A stretch of 64,000 nt of DNA from Epiperipatus broadwayi (taxonomy: Eukaryota > Onychophora > Udeonychophora > Euonychophora > Peripatidae): contig JAQFVV010000941.1 of the NCBI GenBank assembly GCA_028023455.1, positions 1-64,000 of the forward strand, given 5' to 3'. The translations under genes were made by a program, and so were the position numbers. The notes under the pieces were generated by a model. The model saw only the letters and a list, made by a program, of their open reading frames with translations. It did not search any database and was not told the DNA's origin. Below are positions 1 to 11,285 of this stretch, piece after piece; the stretch's first letter is position 1, and each line of letters opens with the position of its first letter.

Positions 1-896
1 ATGTGATGTGATGTGATGTATTATTATTGTAACTCCAAGCGACCTCTGGTGGCTCTCTATTATTATTATTATTTTTTTTTTTAAGGTAATAAAGTTTCCT
101 CAGATATTACTATGCTCATGTACAGGTAATATTTTTATTTAATATTATTATTGGTGATACTGATTGGAATAAAATGTGGGTTACCTTAGGTTTAGGTTAT
201 GTAAATGTACATATCTATTAAACTTATATAAAACAGTGCTATATTACAATTATTATGTTTTATGGGTTTCTACATTTCAATCATAAAGTTAAATGGAGAC
301 AATCATCCTTCTTTAGATGAGTAGATCTGTTAGGAATATTTTATACATCACTCATATGTTAGTTTTAATTTTTACTGTTATATAATATGTAACAAGGCAT
401 CCTAATGATCTAATTATATTTTATTAGTGGAGTAGTGCTACTAGCGTTTAAATCTGTAAATGAATCCAATAAAGAATCTTGAGGTGAAATAAATAAACCC
501 AATGTGATGAATATTATTTAAGTATGCTAAGCAGTGATCATGCTTGCTTATTTTAAAAGAATCAAAACTTAGATGTTGATTAATAATTGATTAGTTAGTG
601 AAACAAACTAATTAAGGGCTATGTAAAGCAAATTAAGGACCACATAGAGCATTTATTATTGATCAGTATGATAATGATTATTATCATTTAATATTTGAAT
701 TGAGAATTTTTTTAAAATAATAAATAGCCTATTCCTATTTAATATTAGTAGCCTCATAACACTGTTTGATAATATACTTTTTATATCCCAAATTTAAATT
801 AGATTTAGGAAACAAATATTACTATTTATTAGACATTTTATATAATTTTCTTATTTTTAGTATTCATTTTTATCATTTATTTTATAATATATAATA
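1..896. other. AT-rich stretch, no gene seen
   Basis: The window opens with about four ATGTG/ATGTGATG repeats, then a TTATTATTA run near 56-80. The rest is unstructured AT-rich sequence with many stops in all frames. Nothing recognisable was found. Confidence 0.6.
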
Positions 897-1110
897 AATC
901 ACAAAAACTTGTATTGTTCAAATTAATATGAAAAGGTACATATAATACAATAGTACTCAAAAACATTGATCTAGACTTTGGCAGATTGCTGCCAGAATCA
1001 TAGTGCTAGCACTCTGATAGCAATCTGCTAAAAGCTAGCTTAATGTTCCTGAGTTTTATTGCATTATATTTACCTTTTCATATTAACTTGAACAGTACAA
1101 GTTTTGTATG
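897..1110. repeat. Hairpin (foldback) repeat, MITE-like
   Basis: Two arms of about 90 bases are inverted copies of each other. The left arm begins ACAAAAACTTGTATTGTTCA at 901; the right arm ends GAACAGTACAAGTTTTGT near 1107. Both arms carry the same blocks in opposite order (AATATGAAAAGGTA, ATAATRCAATA, an AACATT-containing block, then GGCAGATTGCT or AGCAATCTGC). Only about 30 bases separate the arms. No coding sequence is present. The structure suits a non-autonomous foldback DNA transposon. I could not define a target duplication. Confidence 0.6.
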
Positions 1111-1815
1111 ATTACATATTTTATGAAAAGTGTATAATTTTCGAAATTTACATTATGTAATAAAAAGTAATTGTTAATTTTTTAGTACTTCTTTATTGTC
1201 ATTATTAAAGAATCATCCAGAACTGCATACTTATGATATAGAGATCACATTTGAGATATTAGATTATAAATAAAATCTATTTGGATTAAATACATCATTA
1301 TTGTATTAATGCTATCTGAAATATAAAACTAGTAGGTAAGATGATGTACACAAAATTCTTATTTATTCTTGTACAATTTGATGATTTTAGTAAAATTCTT
1401 TTTATATTGTTGTATCCTAAAATGCACTTTGTATCCATGTATTTATTATCTTATTTTATATAATACAGGTAAATTATTAATCAACTTTATATTTAAAAGT
1501 GCTGGCCCTAATTTTAAGCACAGATTAAGATACTCTTGGTTAGCTTTTACTGTAAAACATATCCTGAGAAATTTATTTATTATTTCATTAAATGTGAAAC
1601 TATTATTAAAGTATAGAATAGTTTTAATATATGTGGAAATATACAGATCTTGTACATATTGTAAAGTTCAAGTTAAGTTAGGGGTAATAATAGCACTTTC
1701 CTGAATTTTCAATGCATGAATCTCAACTGGAATCACAATAGTATAACCAGCCTTCTCCCTTTTTTGGTTTCAATATATATATATATATTGTAATGAAATT
1801 GTATTTTTTTCTTGA
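1111..1815. other. AT-rich stretch, no gene seen
   Basis: There is a 111-codon open frame at 1369-1704, but its composition (Leu/Ile/Tyr/Lys-rich from AT-rich codons) is what random AT-rich DNA gives and it has no recognisable motif, so I do not call it a gene. A short (AT)n run lies near 1772-1788. Confidence 0.5.
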
Positions 1816-2045
1816 GAATATATAGCTATTTTAACATATATGAGGTTGCAATATATCTCTTTATTGTGGTACTTCGACACTTATCTAAAACTGTACATAA
1901 TAGTAATAATATTTCATTGAAAACAAAATAAGCCCTTTTACTCATGACAATATAGCTCATTTAATATATGTGATGATGTAATATATTTCTTTATTGTGGT
2001 ATTTGAATGTTTTGCTAAAAACCCTACATAATATTTAATCATAAT
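1816..2045. repeat. Two-unit imperfect direct repeat, about 125-bp period
   Basis: The block TATAGCT..TTTAA.ATAT.TGA, then AATATAT.TCTTTATTGTGGTA, then CTACATAATA or a close variant, occurs at about 1823-1910 and again at about 1948-2035. The copies differ by scattered substitutions. This looks like an old tandem duplication or two members of an AT-rich repeat. Confidence 0.5.
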
Positions 2046-3489
2046 CTCATCCAGCATATTTATGGATGTCAGTTTTCTGACTCCATGCACCAATCTTATT
2101 TACATATGAATCATGCTGGAAGAGATAGGAGAATGATAAGTGATAATTAGACAGCCGAGCCACTGGCTGGCTCACTCAGGGCAGGTGATACTTAGACCAT
2201 GAGAAAAATACAGAGAACAGTAATAATCATGTATTCAATTAATTTAACTTAATAATTAGTACATATACATATATTTCTTTCTTCAGCTACCTACATGAAA
2301 TTCAAGATAATAAAACATGAATATTTCATTGGAATTGAATATTTAATATAACAAATAAATAATAATAAAAAATATTATTTGTGCTCAAATATTTTTATAA
2401 AACACAAGCATATACATGCATTGTACATATAAGCAAATCAAATAACAAAAAGGAAAAATAATGTCCAATCAACCCAGATGTGAGATATAATTTTAACTGC
2501 GAAGAGAGCTGATCATAATATCATCATATAAAAGTCTTTAAACATCAATAGAAAAGGTGTGTAAATGAAAAAAATATATAGAATAAAACATACATATTAT
2601 TTGGAATTCCCCAGGGAAAATAATAGATTCAGATTGGTAATGATAATAATTTCACTCGATGCTATGGCCATTAAAGTTTCTCATCATGGATGTGTTATCC
2701 TGCTTGGTTCCTTAAATCTCTATTAATTTGGACATAAATTCTAATACAGATGGTCAGGAGTGGATTCCTTCAGGTTCAAGTGGTTGTTTAATATTGTAGT
2801 AGGTTGAATATCTTTGTGGGACTAGAGTCAAAAGCCCAACGCATTTTAAGCTTTTATCCCAGCCTGTTCATGACTGGTGAATATATTTGCTGATTCCAAT
2901 AAGTTTCTGAAATCTTCACTGTAGGAAATTAGTAACACAAACAGATGGATGTAGATAATAGTTCTTTTTTTTTCAAATTTCATTCAAAATATCTCACAAA
3001 CTTTTGACCCCCCCCCCTATTTTAGAGTCTTCTTTTTCTTATATTCTAGAAAGTTCCAATTCCAAGAATTTCAATTATTTTTTTTTAGTATCTAAGCACT
3101 TGGTATCTGAGGTCCAGCTTCTCTTTAAAAGAAAAGCAAAGCTTTTAGCATCTTTTCCTTCTTTGTCCTAACCAAAAATTATGTCGAAGACCTTTAAGTT
3201 ATTTGTTTGTAAATAACTTAATATAATATCTTCGTTAAAATGCATTCCACAGTTAACAATCTGCATAGTTTTTTCTTTCTTTTTTTTATTTTCATTAAAA
3301 ATATATTTTTCATTTTATTGCAATTGAAATACAATGAATTTCATCATGGAAATAACATGTATATTATATGTTTCTTAAAATTACCCCAAATCCAAAACTC
3401 AACCAGACTAGCCAAGAAATAAAATCAAAAACACAACCAATGGTTTCACTGCTACAAGCAGACTTCTCAAGTGTAAAGAACTACAAAAC
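2046..3489. other. Unassigned stretch with less AT-rich segment
   Basis: About 2640-2960 is visibly richer in G and C than its surroundings and may be an old dispersed repeat, but it has no long frame and matches nothing else in the window. A tract of ten C lies near 3008-3017. The 60-codon frame at 3240-3422 is low complexity and rejected as coding. Confidence 0.4.
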
Positions 3490-4555
3490 AACACATGTTT
3501 ATATTAAACATTACCCACAAATCCATTTACTTCCCATCTACCCTTAATATTAAAAGAACTTTTAAATAAGTTAATTGCTTCAGAATAATAAATTTTCAAT
3601 AATAATGATTTTTTAATTCTTTTTATTTCACTTCTCTCAAAGAAGACCACCTTAGCTTCATCAAAATTAATAGTGTGGCCTGTATCTTTTTTGTGGACAT
3701 ACAAAGTAGAACTAGGATATTTATTTCTAACCCTACTTTTATGGACCTTTATTTTTATTTAAACCCAAACTACTCTGACCTATAGAAACCTTCTTACAAA
3801 AACAAGGGATAATATACACTACACTAGGAATAGTCTTCCTATCAAAGATTTCCTTTGTATTATTTAATAAATTATTCAAAGTAATACCCCCTTTTCAATC
3901 AATTTTCTTATTTCCAAACAAATTACTATTCTTGCATATATAAGAAGACCATTTAAATGGCCATTTTTCTTTATCCTTTATATCCTTACAAATATTTCTA
4001 TTAAATAACATACTTTTAACAAATTTATCAGAGTAGCTAACACTCAAATAATCTTTATAAAATTGACTTTTTCTGAAACAAAGCTACCCCATTAGAATTT
4101 ATTTAATTTCTTATTCCTACAACAATAATTTTTTAAAGCAGATACTTTATGAGATACAGACTCTAGCTATTAAGTTTAACTATAGACATTAATTCTTTAC
4201 TTTTAACAAAATGACTACATACTAAACAATTAGTCTTTAGATTTCTAGTCATCAAAAGATCTAAAAAATTTAACTTAAAAAAAATCTAACACCTTTCTTC
4301 TACCACATATCTTACAGAAGCATAAAAACAATTAAACTCATTTACAAATTCCTTCAATTTATCATTCTCAACTATAAATAAACAACCATCCACATATTTA
4401 ACAAATAATTTTAAATATAAACAATTCTTTTTAATAGTAATTTTTTTTTTCAAATAAAATTACCATTATAAGTAAAATATGTTTCTTTTAAATAATTCCT
4501 TCCATTCATTCACTTGCCTATACAACAATATATACACATCACATAATAACCATTT
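3490..4555 (-). pseudogene. Penelope-like retroelement relic (RT and GIY-YIG endonuclease)
   Basis: Reading the minus strand, about 4555-4200 carries reverse transcriptase remains: YFTYNGNFI, then KYVDGCLFIVENDKLKEF (YVDG at about 4385-4396, where Penelope RTs have YVDD), then FLDLLMTRNLKTNCLVC. Further on, about 3825-3760 reads VVYIIPCFCKKVSIGQS, which follows the GIY-YIG endonuclease pattern (a V-Y-x-I-P-C core and a degraded Y-I-G-Q). An open segment (3504-3704) follows with VHKKDTGHTINFDEAKV, the H..TGH..D region seen downstream of that core in Penelope-like elements. Many stops and frame changes lie between the pieces and the second catalytic Asp of RT is lost, so the element is dead. 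The segment between the NGNFI and YVDG blocks seems deleted. A family A repeat abuts the 5' side. Recognition is by motif memory. Confidence 0.72.
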
Positions 4556-4558
4556 TTT

Positions 4559-4953
4559 AAAACCAATCCTGCCTAATAGAATAGTGGTGGCTATGGTTAT
4601 TAAAGAACCAAAAACACCAAAATGTATAGGTACTGAACTGAGTTCAGAGCTATATGACTATATAAAATGATGATCTTGGATTGAAAATATTGTAGTGTTT
4701 TTAATTTAAGTCTCATAGTTTTGTAGTTAAATGAAAATAAAAGGTCGCTTCTGAAGGGTTGCATTAGATCTTAAGATCTAGATGCAGTGCTCTCAGATCC
4801 AAGGATACTCACTGATGAAGGCCAAAATCCAGAAACTAGTCTGGGGATATTGGATGAGTAGGCACTAGATGGAGATTTTATGCACAAGCCTTCTGGCATC
4901 AATTGATTACTCTGGCTTGCACTGAGTGGCAATACATATAGAAAGCTTTGCCT
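4559..4953 (+). repeat. Dispersed repeat, family A, single copy
   Basis: It starts AACCAATCCTGCCTAATAGA and ends with the GCCTG block near 4953. It contains the blocks CACCAAAATGTATAGGTACT, GAACTGAGTTCAG, TTAGATCTTAAGATCTAGAT, CTCACTGATGAAGGCC, GAAACTAGTCTGGGGATATT and TCTGGCTTGCACTGAGTGGC. The same order occurs in the palindromic pair at 35575-36394 and in the diverged copies at 19370-19985. It is non-coding. Element class is unknown. Confidence 0.75.
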
Positions 4954-5349
4954 GCTTTAATATATACACACACATGGTTTAACAAAATAAATGTGCAAAC
5001 TTCCACCCTTCATACCCATTTTAACTCTTCATTTAATTATTTGAAGAAAAGATAAAAAAAAATCAAATATAAAATGCGGACAATTAATAATAAAACTATA
5101 TAAACAAGACATTTATTTTATATAACGCAATGTTTTTATACACTGTAATACCAATAACCCAATAAGCTAATGCACATGCGCTTTCTAAAACTACATGCAA
5201 ATGCATGAATACAAAATTCCCTTCTTTGGAAAAGGGTTTGATCCCCATCCTGTTACAATATATATATATATATATATATATTAACATACTAATGATTTTA
5301 ATGGGCGCACATGTAAATTAAGAATATAAATCTGTTTTACAGAACAATT
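4954..5349. other. AT-rich stretch with (TA)n microsatellite
   Basis: A (TA)n run lies at about 5259-5282. The rest shows no gene or repeat shared with the window. The minus-strand open frame across the microsatellite is a by-product of the TA repeat. Confidence 0.5.
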
Positions 5350-5500
5350 CTGAATGTTATTAAAATAATTTACAAGGCAGATCCTCCTCAAAGCATCATT
5401 TTAAAATAAACCTGTAAATAATGCCTATCTTTTCTTATATCAATGCAAATGATTTTTTGAGGACTATATGGTTTGTAAATTATTTTAATAATGTATTTCT
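5350..5500. repeat. Small hairpin repeat
   Basis: The left arm has TATTAAAATAATTTACAA near 5357-5375 and the right arm has TTGTAAATTATTTTAATA near 5472-5491; the inner parts (TCCTCAAA and TTTGAGGA) also pair. The full palindrome is about 150 bases. It is non-coding, of MITE or foldback type. Confidence 0.55.
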
Positions 5501-5855
5501 ATATTCTACGAAATAGATTTATATCTTACCATATATGTTTATTTTTTATATATTACAGGGGTTGTTTGTTTTTTACAAATTTTATGAAATAATGAACCAG
5601 ATTTATTTTTTTATTACTAGATCTAATAATAATTTTTTGTTGTTGTTTTGAGCTAGATGTTCAAAAATTTAAGAAAGTTTTCAAGAACAGTAGTATTTGA
5701 AACCAAAAGATAAAAGTTTCTTCAATATACAAATGTTTATTTTGATTATTGTATTGATTTAATATTGTTGCTTTTAGATTTCTTTATGCAATTTCAGGCC
5801 ACTTCTAAAAAAATTAATGAATCTCAAGCTAATGTAAATATTTATTTTTATTATT

Positions 5856-6290
5856 ATAAATTAAGTCATATGATATATGAGTTGATTTCCTTGCAAATAT
5901 TGTTTTTGCTCTTAAGACTTTGGCAATTTTATATTGCTAAAGCTATTAATATATGGTGTATCTGAACTTAGTTTAGTCCCTTATGGCTATTTAAGTTAGG
6001 TAGCTGGATTCGAAGACATATGGATGTCTGAAAATTTCAGATTTTTTACTTAATAGCTAACCATTAGATAAAGTGCTGGACTTGAACTGGTATTTTAAAT
6101 CTAATGCTTGAATATTCTAGTGCCTCACTGAGGAATGACAAAAGCATGAAACCAGTCTTGGGATAGGGATATTCTGTTAAACTTGCTTGAGCTATTGGCA
6201 TGCTCATTATATAACATTTGTAATATATGTTTATTAAATTAAGTCATGTGATGTATGACTTGATTTCCTTGCAATATTTATTTCTATATT
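5856..6290 (+). repeat. Dispersed repeat, family B copy with partial direct duplication
   Basis: The block AAATTAAGTCATRTGATRTATGA followed by TTGATTTCCTTGCAA occurs at about 5857-5905 and again at about 6237-6280. Between them lies a body with CTATTAATATATGGTGTATC, GAACTTAGTTTAGTCCC, ATGTCTGAAAATTTCAGAT, and CCTCACTGAGGAATG followed by GAAACCAGTCTTGGGATA. The same body occurs near 40760-41010 (plus) and 22745-22955 (minus). The CCTCACTGA...GAAACCAGT part resembles the core of family A. Confidence 0.65.
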
Positions 6291-8402
6291 TGACTCCTTA
6301 TTGTAAAAAATCTATTTTATCAACAAAGGTTTATTGAGTGCACAAACAAATGCAGTAGTTTTTATATATAGTACATTGTTTATCAAATGGCAATTTGGCA
6401 TCTGGAAGTAAGATGTACAAATAACCATTAAGCTTAACCATAGGCTGACCAATCTTCTCAATACTAACTTTTATTTTTATGAAAATATAGCCCTTTTGTA
6501 TAAAGAAAAAAAATATTAATTTATAAATTAAAAAATATAATAACTTTATTGTTTTGAAGAAATACAATAAGAAATTTACTAAGATGGATTTTTGATATAT
6601 TTAAAGTTTTTGACATCCCTAAATATAACACTTAACATATAATACAAATTATACTAAGAAATTTTGTATTATATCAAAAGTTCATGGATAAAATAATCCA
6701 GAGATAATTACAATTAAAACTATAACTCTTTGCAGTAATACATAAGGTAAAAAGTTTAGAACATATAATGTCAAAACCATTATAATCTAAAGATGGACAA
6801 AAATAAATCATCATTTTTTGTGAGCTTTTTTGACCATCTTTGTATTATGATAGTTTTTTTGTTGCATATATTACTACATATCTAAGTAAAATATCCGTGG
6901 GTGTGTTTTTAAATGTAGCTTGACATGAAAGATTATTAACGAAGTGATGTTTGCATTAGAAGACGTGGATTAGTTGCCAAATGCCTGCACTTGATCTTTT
7001 TAAAAATTTATATGCACATGACTTATAATTCATGGGAATCATGCTTGTTTATATTTATTAGAGAATTAATTACTGTTTTGATATGTATTAATATTTACTT
7101 AAAACTTTTCAAAAGTGAAATTCTTGATTTTAACTATATTTTATTCTTGGTGAATTTGGTTTATGACCATAAGATGATATAGACTGTGATAGCAAGCATT
7201 AGCACAGACAATTCACCAAATACAAGTTATCAAAGAATCACATGTGGCTTTGACAATAATGGATATGATAAAAAAAATGTTTGAGCTGGTTAGGTAATAA
7301 GGCTTGGAGATAAATTTAATATTTTATAGAAGCACATGAATCAACTTTACCATATAATATATTTGAAATTTTTTTCAGATATATGTAATATTATGTTTAA
7401 AACTGAAAGCTGTTTAAAATGAATAAAATGAGTGAGTGGTGGAAAAAATTAAGATGTAATGGTTTGATAAGTAAAAATTTTAAAAATATATGTAAGTCAA
7501 AAAAGTAAGATTTTGTCATGTCATGTTCATATATAAAGTATTTATTTGAGAATAATTTTTTTAAAAAATTAATTTGGGATACTATGACATTATTATGTAA
7601 AAAGATGCCTTTCAAAATGATGAAACCTGTGATTCTAAACATACTAAATTTTGATTAGCAGTAGAGTATGGGTGGACAGTTAACGTTCAAATAGTAATGC
7701 ACTCTTTTGAATATATTATGGAAAAGAAGAGAATGATATTGAAAGTAGCTAAATGTATTTGAGTTGAGAAGATTAGAGAGATGAAAAACATGTGTCACTA
7801 AAATAAAAGTATTAAGATAGTAAGTATTTCTCAAATAAATGTCAAATAGTGGGGTGATATCAAAAGACACATTTGTTTTAATCTAAAGGGGATATAGACC
7901 AGAGGTGAGCTTTTTAAAACCTATACCACATTAAACCTATATTATAATTTCTGAGTACTTTTGTTTTATAAAAAATAAAGAGAATCACAGAAGGGCAGTC
8001 TCTATTAAAATAAATATTGACTATATTATAAAGAAAACAACATTTGAACAAAAAATAAATTCCAAATTTCAATAAGAAATATAAAGGAGCAACACCATTA
8101 TTTCATGATTTTTTGAGGTCATGGTAGTGTAACTCATAAGCTGATATGCCATTATTTGTGATTTGTCTAATAATGGAAATATATGAGGAAAAGCAATGTA
8201 ATATTGACAATTAGAAAAATGATGTAAAACAATAAATCAAAACAAAATCTACAAAGGAATTTGTTTTGACTAATGAATTGATCATATATATATATATGCA
8301 TTGATATTCTTTATTTAATAATACTTAGTAGAAGTTATATACAAAGTAATAATGACTTCTAAAAAGATAGTTGGAGATGAAGCACAACAAAATAGATGTT
8401 AC
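6291..8402. other. AT-rich stretch, no gene seen
   Basis: Open frames of 60-80 codons exist on both strands (for example 6331-6567 and 7397-7870 on minus), but all are dominated by Phe, Leu, Ile, Lys and Asn and none shows a domain motif. Nothing supportable was found. Confidence 0.5.
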
Positions 8403-8530
<128 letters not shown>

Positions 8531-11033
8531 ATCTTAATAACCTTTAGTAATAAAATATCCCATGATAATATAATGAACCATGAAAAAATTAATTTTACTA
8601 GTAAAAAATAAAATTGAAAATTAAATTTATAACCTATTGTATATAGTATATTGTCACATATTACAAAAATATCTAAATAGCAATAGATGATATTTTAGGA
8701 TAGTCTAAGCCTTTATATTACAAAGTTTATTTGATTCACAAATGAATATTTTTTATAGGTGATGCAACCTTAGTTAGAGTTATAGCAAATATGAAGACAA
8801 ACTATCTAGATATTAAGCAAGACAAAAAAATGGATGAAAATATGCAATAACAATCAGAATCAAACTTCCACAGGAGGATTGAAAATAGATAACAGACCAC
8901 AGTCAAAATGGAAATCATCCAACAATGTTTTATATTATAAAGACAAACAATTATGGCAAGTGGTGTAGTAACTATAAATATAAAAGTTATAGAAGAATTG
9001 CAACATATTATTATAAAACAAGTGGAATATTCTTGTAACAAGATTGGAAAAAAAACGTGGATAAAGCTTACAATCTTTATAAGAATATTAATAAGTTAAA
9101 AATTTTTTATGAAACAAATAATGATGATAATATTAACACAATAAATGATAACCAAATTAAATCTGTAACTTTTAGAGAAAATGAGTTGTTATAGAAAACA
9201 AATGGAGAAGTTGAAGCAAATATTGGTGGTAATACAAAGTATATTCCTGTTGAAGTTAAGTAAGAATAAAGAAATTAAAACATAGCTGAATAAAAATGAA
9301 ATAGATTAATTTGAAATTGAAAGAAAATTTATTGGGAAAGAAAAAGAATATATATATAAATTTGTTCTATAACAATAAATTACATTTTGAATTCAGAGCG
9401 GAATCATGTGATCTTTGTTGATGTTATAAACTTGAGGTATCTGCATTTCTTAAAAAACTGATGGTATTAAGATATAGACATGAAACTGGCATTAAATGTA
9501 TATAACTATGCATACAATTTGGTTAGAAATGTGTGTAAACAATCTGATTAAAAAAATTAAAAAGATAAATTTGAAATTGAAGGGAAAAAATATTGGGAAA
9601 GAAAAAGAAGCAATAGAAAATATAAATAATAATGAGATAAAAAAGAGTGGAACTTTCTTAAAAGTAGAATAAAATAGAAATATTTTTATTAATTTTGAAT
9701 TAAACAAAATGGTAATAAATAGTGATAGAACATAGAATATGAAAAATATAATGTTTAGTAAATTGTATATAAGTTGTTTAAAAATGAGTGATAATTTATT
9801 TGTAAATTTTTGACTATATAATCACATCATTGTAAATAGATGAATGACACTGGTTTATGATAGGATACACAGAAGTGTAAAATTTGATATTAATTATTTA
9901 AATAAGAATAATTTCAACAAAAATATTTTTCCATAAAAATTAAAATATATATATATATTGCATATTATGGGATGTGCAGAATTTTCACAAGGTTATAAAA
10001 AATGATGAGAAAATCAGTGAATGGCACAAGTTTGATTGATGAAATTAGAATATAAAGCTGTTTAAAAAATGGGGGAACAAAAGAAAAAAAGTACATTAGA
10101 TCTATTTTAGAAGTAGAAAAATTATAAGTACATGATGAACGAAGCTATGGAGAATAAGAACCAAAAAAACCCAAGAAATTAATAATTGGTTTTAAAAAAG
10201 TTCATATAATTATTTAAAGATAATGAAAGATAGTAAAGCTTACAAAACTTATGTAAAAAGATATATGATATTAGATAATTAATGATTAGTGTATCAATAA
10301 AATATTAATAGATACAAATAATAATTTATTTAAAACCTTTTATTTTTAAAACTTAGAACTTGTGGAAAATATAGTAATTAGATTTTTAAATTAAAAAATC
10401 AATTTTTCATATTTTCGAAGCAGAATTAGATATATGTGATTAGTAAATATTTATTTTAATATAATAATTCTGTGAAAAAATAGTATTAATTGTATATGTT
10501 TGATGAATGGATAGATAATTAATAATAATAATTTGATGAAAAACTCATGTTAATTATATGCCAATATATACACAGTCTAACTTTTCTCATTAAAATGGTG
10601 CTTATCACTAACTAACATTTTATATTGTACTTCTATTTTCAATTACTAATTATTTAACCTATTCATCAATGCATATTATTTAAAGAATAAATTATTTTTT
10701 AGAAGAACTAATTACTTTATTTTTACTTGCTAAAACACATAAATATTTGTTCAATGTTAGATTTGGATACTAATTTACTTAACGTTAAGCTAATTTCATT
10801 TTTAAATTTATGTTGCATTAATAATTTTGACTTTATTTTAATTTTTTTGATATTTCTATCAAAAAGAAAAATAAACTGATTTACAAATCAATTTATTCTC
10901 TAGGGAAAATTATAAAAGTTAATATTAAGTACTATTATTTTTAATGATTAATTTACATAAAATAAAAATTAATGTTTATATATATAATATTTCAAATGTA
11001 AATCGAAATATTCTACTTGAATGATTTAGTGTA
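8531..11033. other. AT-rich stretch with a local near-duplicate
   Basis: A sequence beginning AATTTGAAATTGAA and continuing to ATTGGGAAAGAAAAAGAA occurs at about 9307-9345 and again at about 9566-9610, suggesting an old local duplication. A (TA)n run lies near 9946-9958. Otherwise nothing was recognised. Confidence 0.4.
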
Positions 11034-11285
11034 TAGGGTATATGAACACAGACTTTCACACGACCCCACTATTGTCCACACTATCTGATAACACTGATAC
11101 ACTTGAACACATATACATTGAAAAGTTAAATAATCACCAATATACGTATTTCATGCTAAACCAGCAATCATCAGTTGGTCCAGATTACCATCTCTACACA
11201 TATATACTATAAGTGTTCAGATATATATTAAAATAGCCAATCCTCATACTTTAATGGACACGCTTCAAACTACTCCACACTCCAA
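11034..11285 (-). repeat. Dispersed repeat, family C, single copy (reverse)
   Basis: In reverse orientation it holds the family C hallmarks in order: CACAGACTTTCACA, CTGATACACTTGAACACA, AAATAATCACCAATATACGT, TTTCATGCTAAACCAGCAAT, CATCAGTTGGTCCAGATTA, ATAGCCAATCCTCATACTTT and AATGGACACGCTTCAA. The same blocks recur in at least eight other places in this window. Confidence 0.8.

Noticed and set aside
1369-1704. 111-codon plus-strand frame
   Set aside because: Hydrophobic AT-codon composition with no motif, no less AT-rich context and no splice or promoter support.
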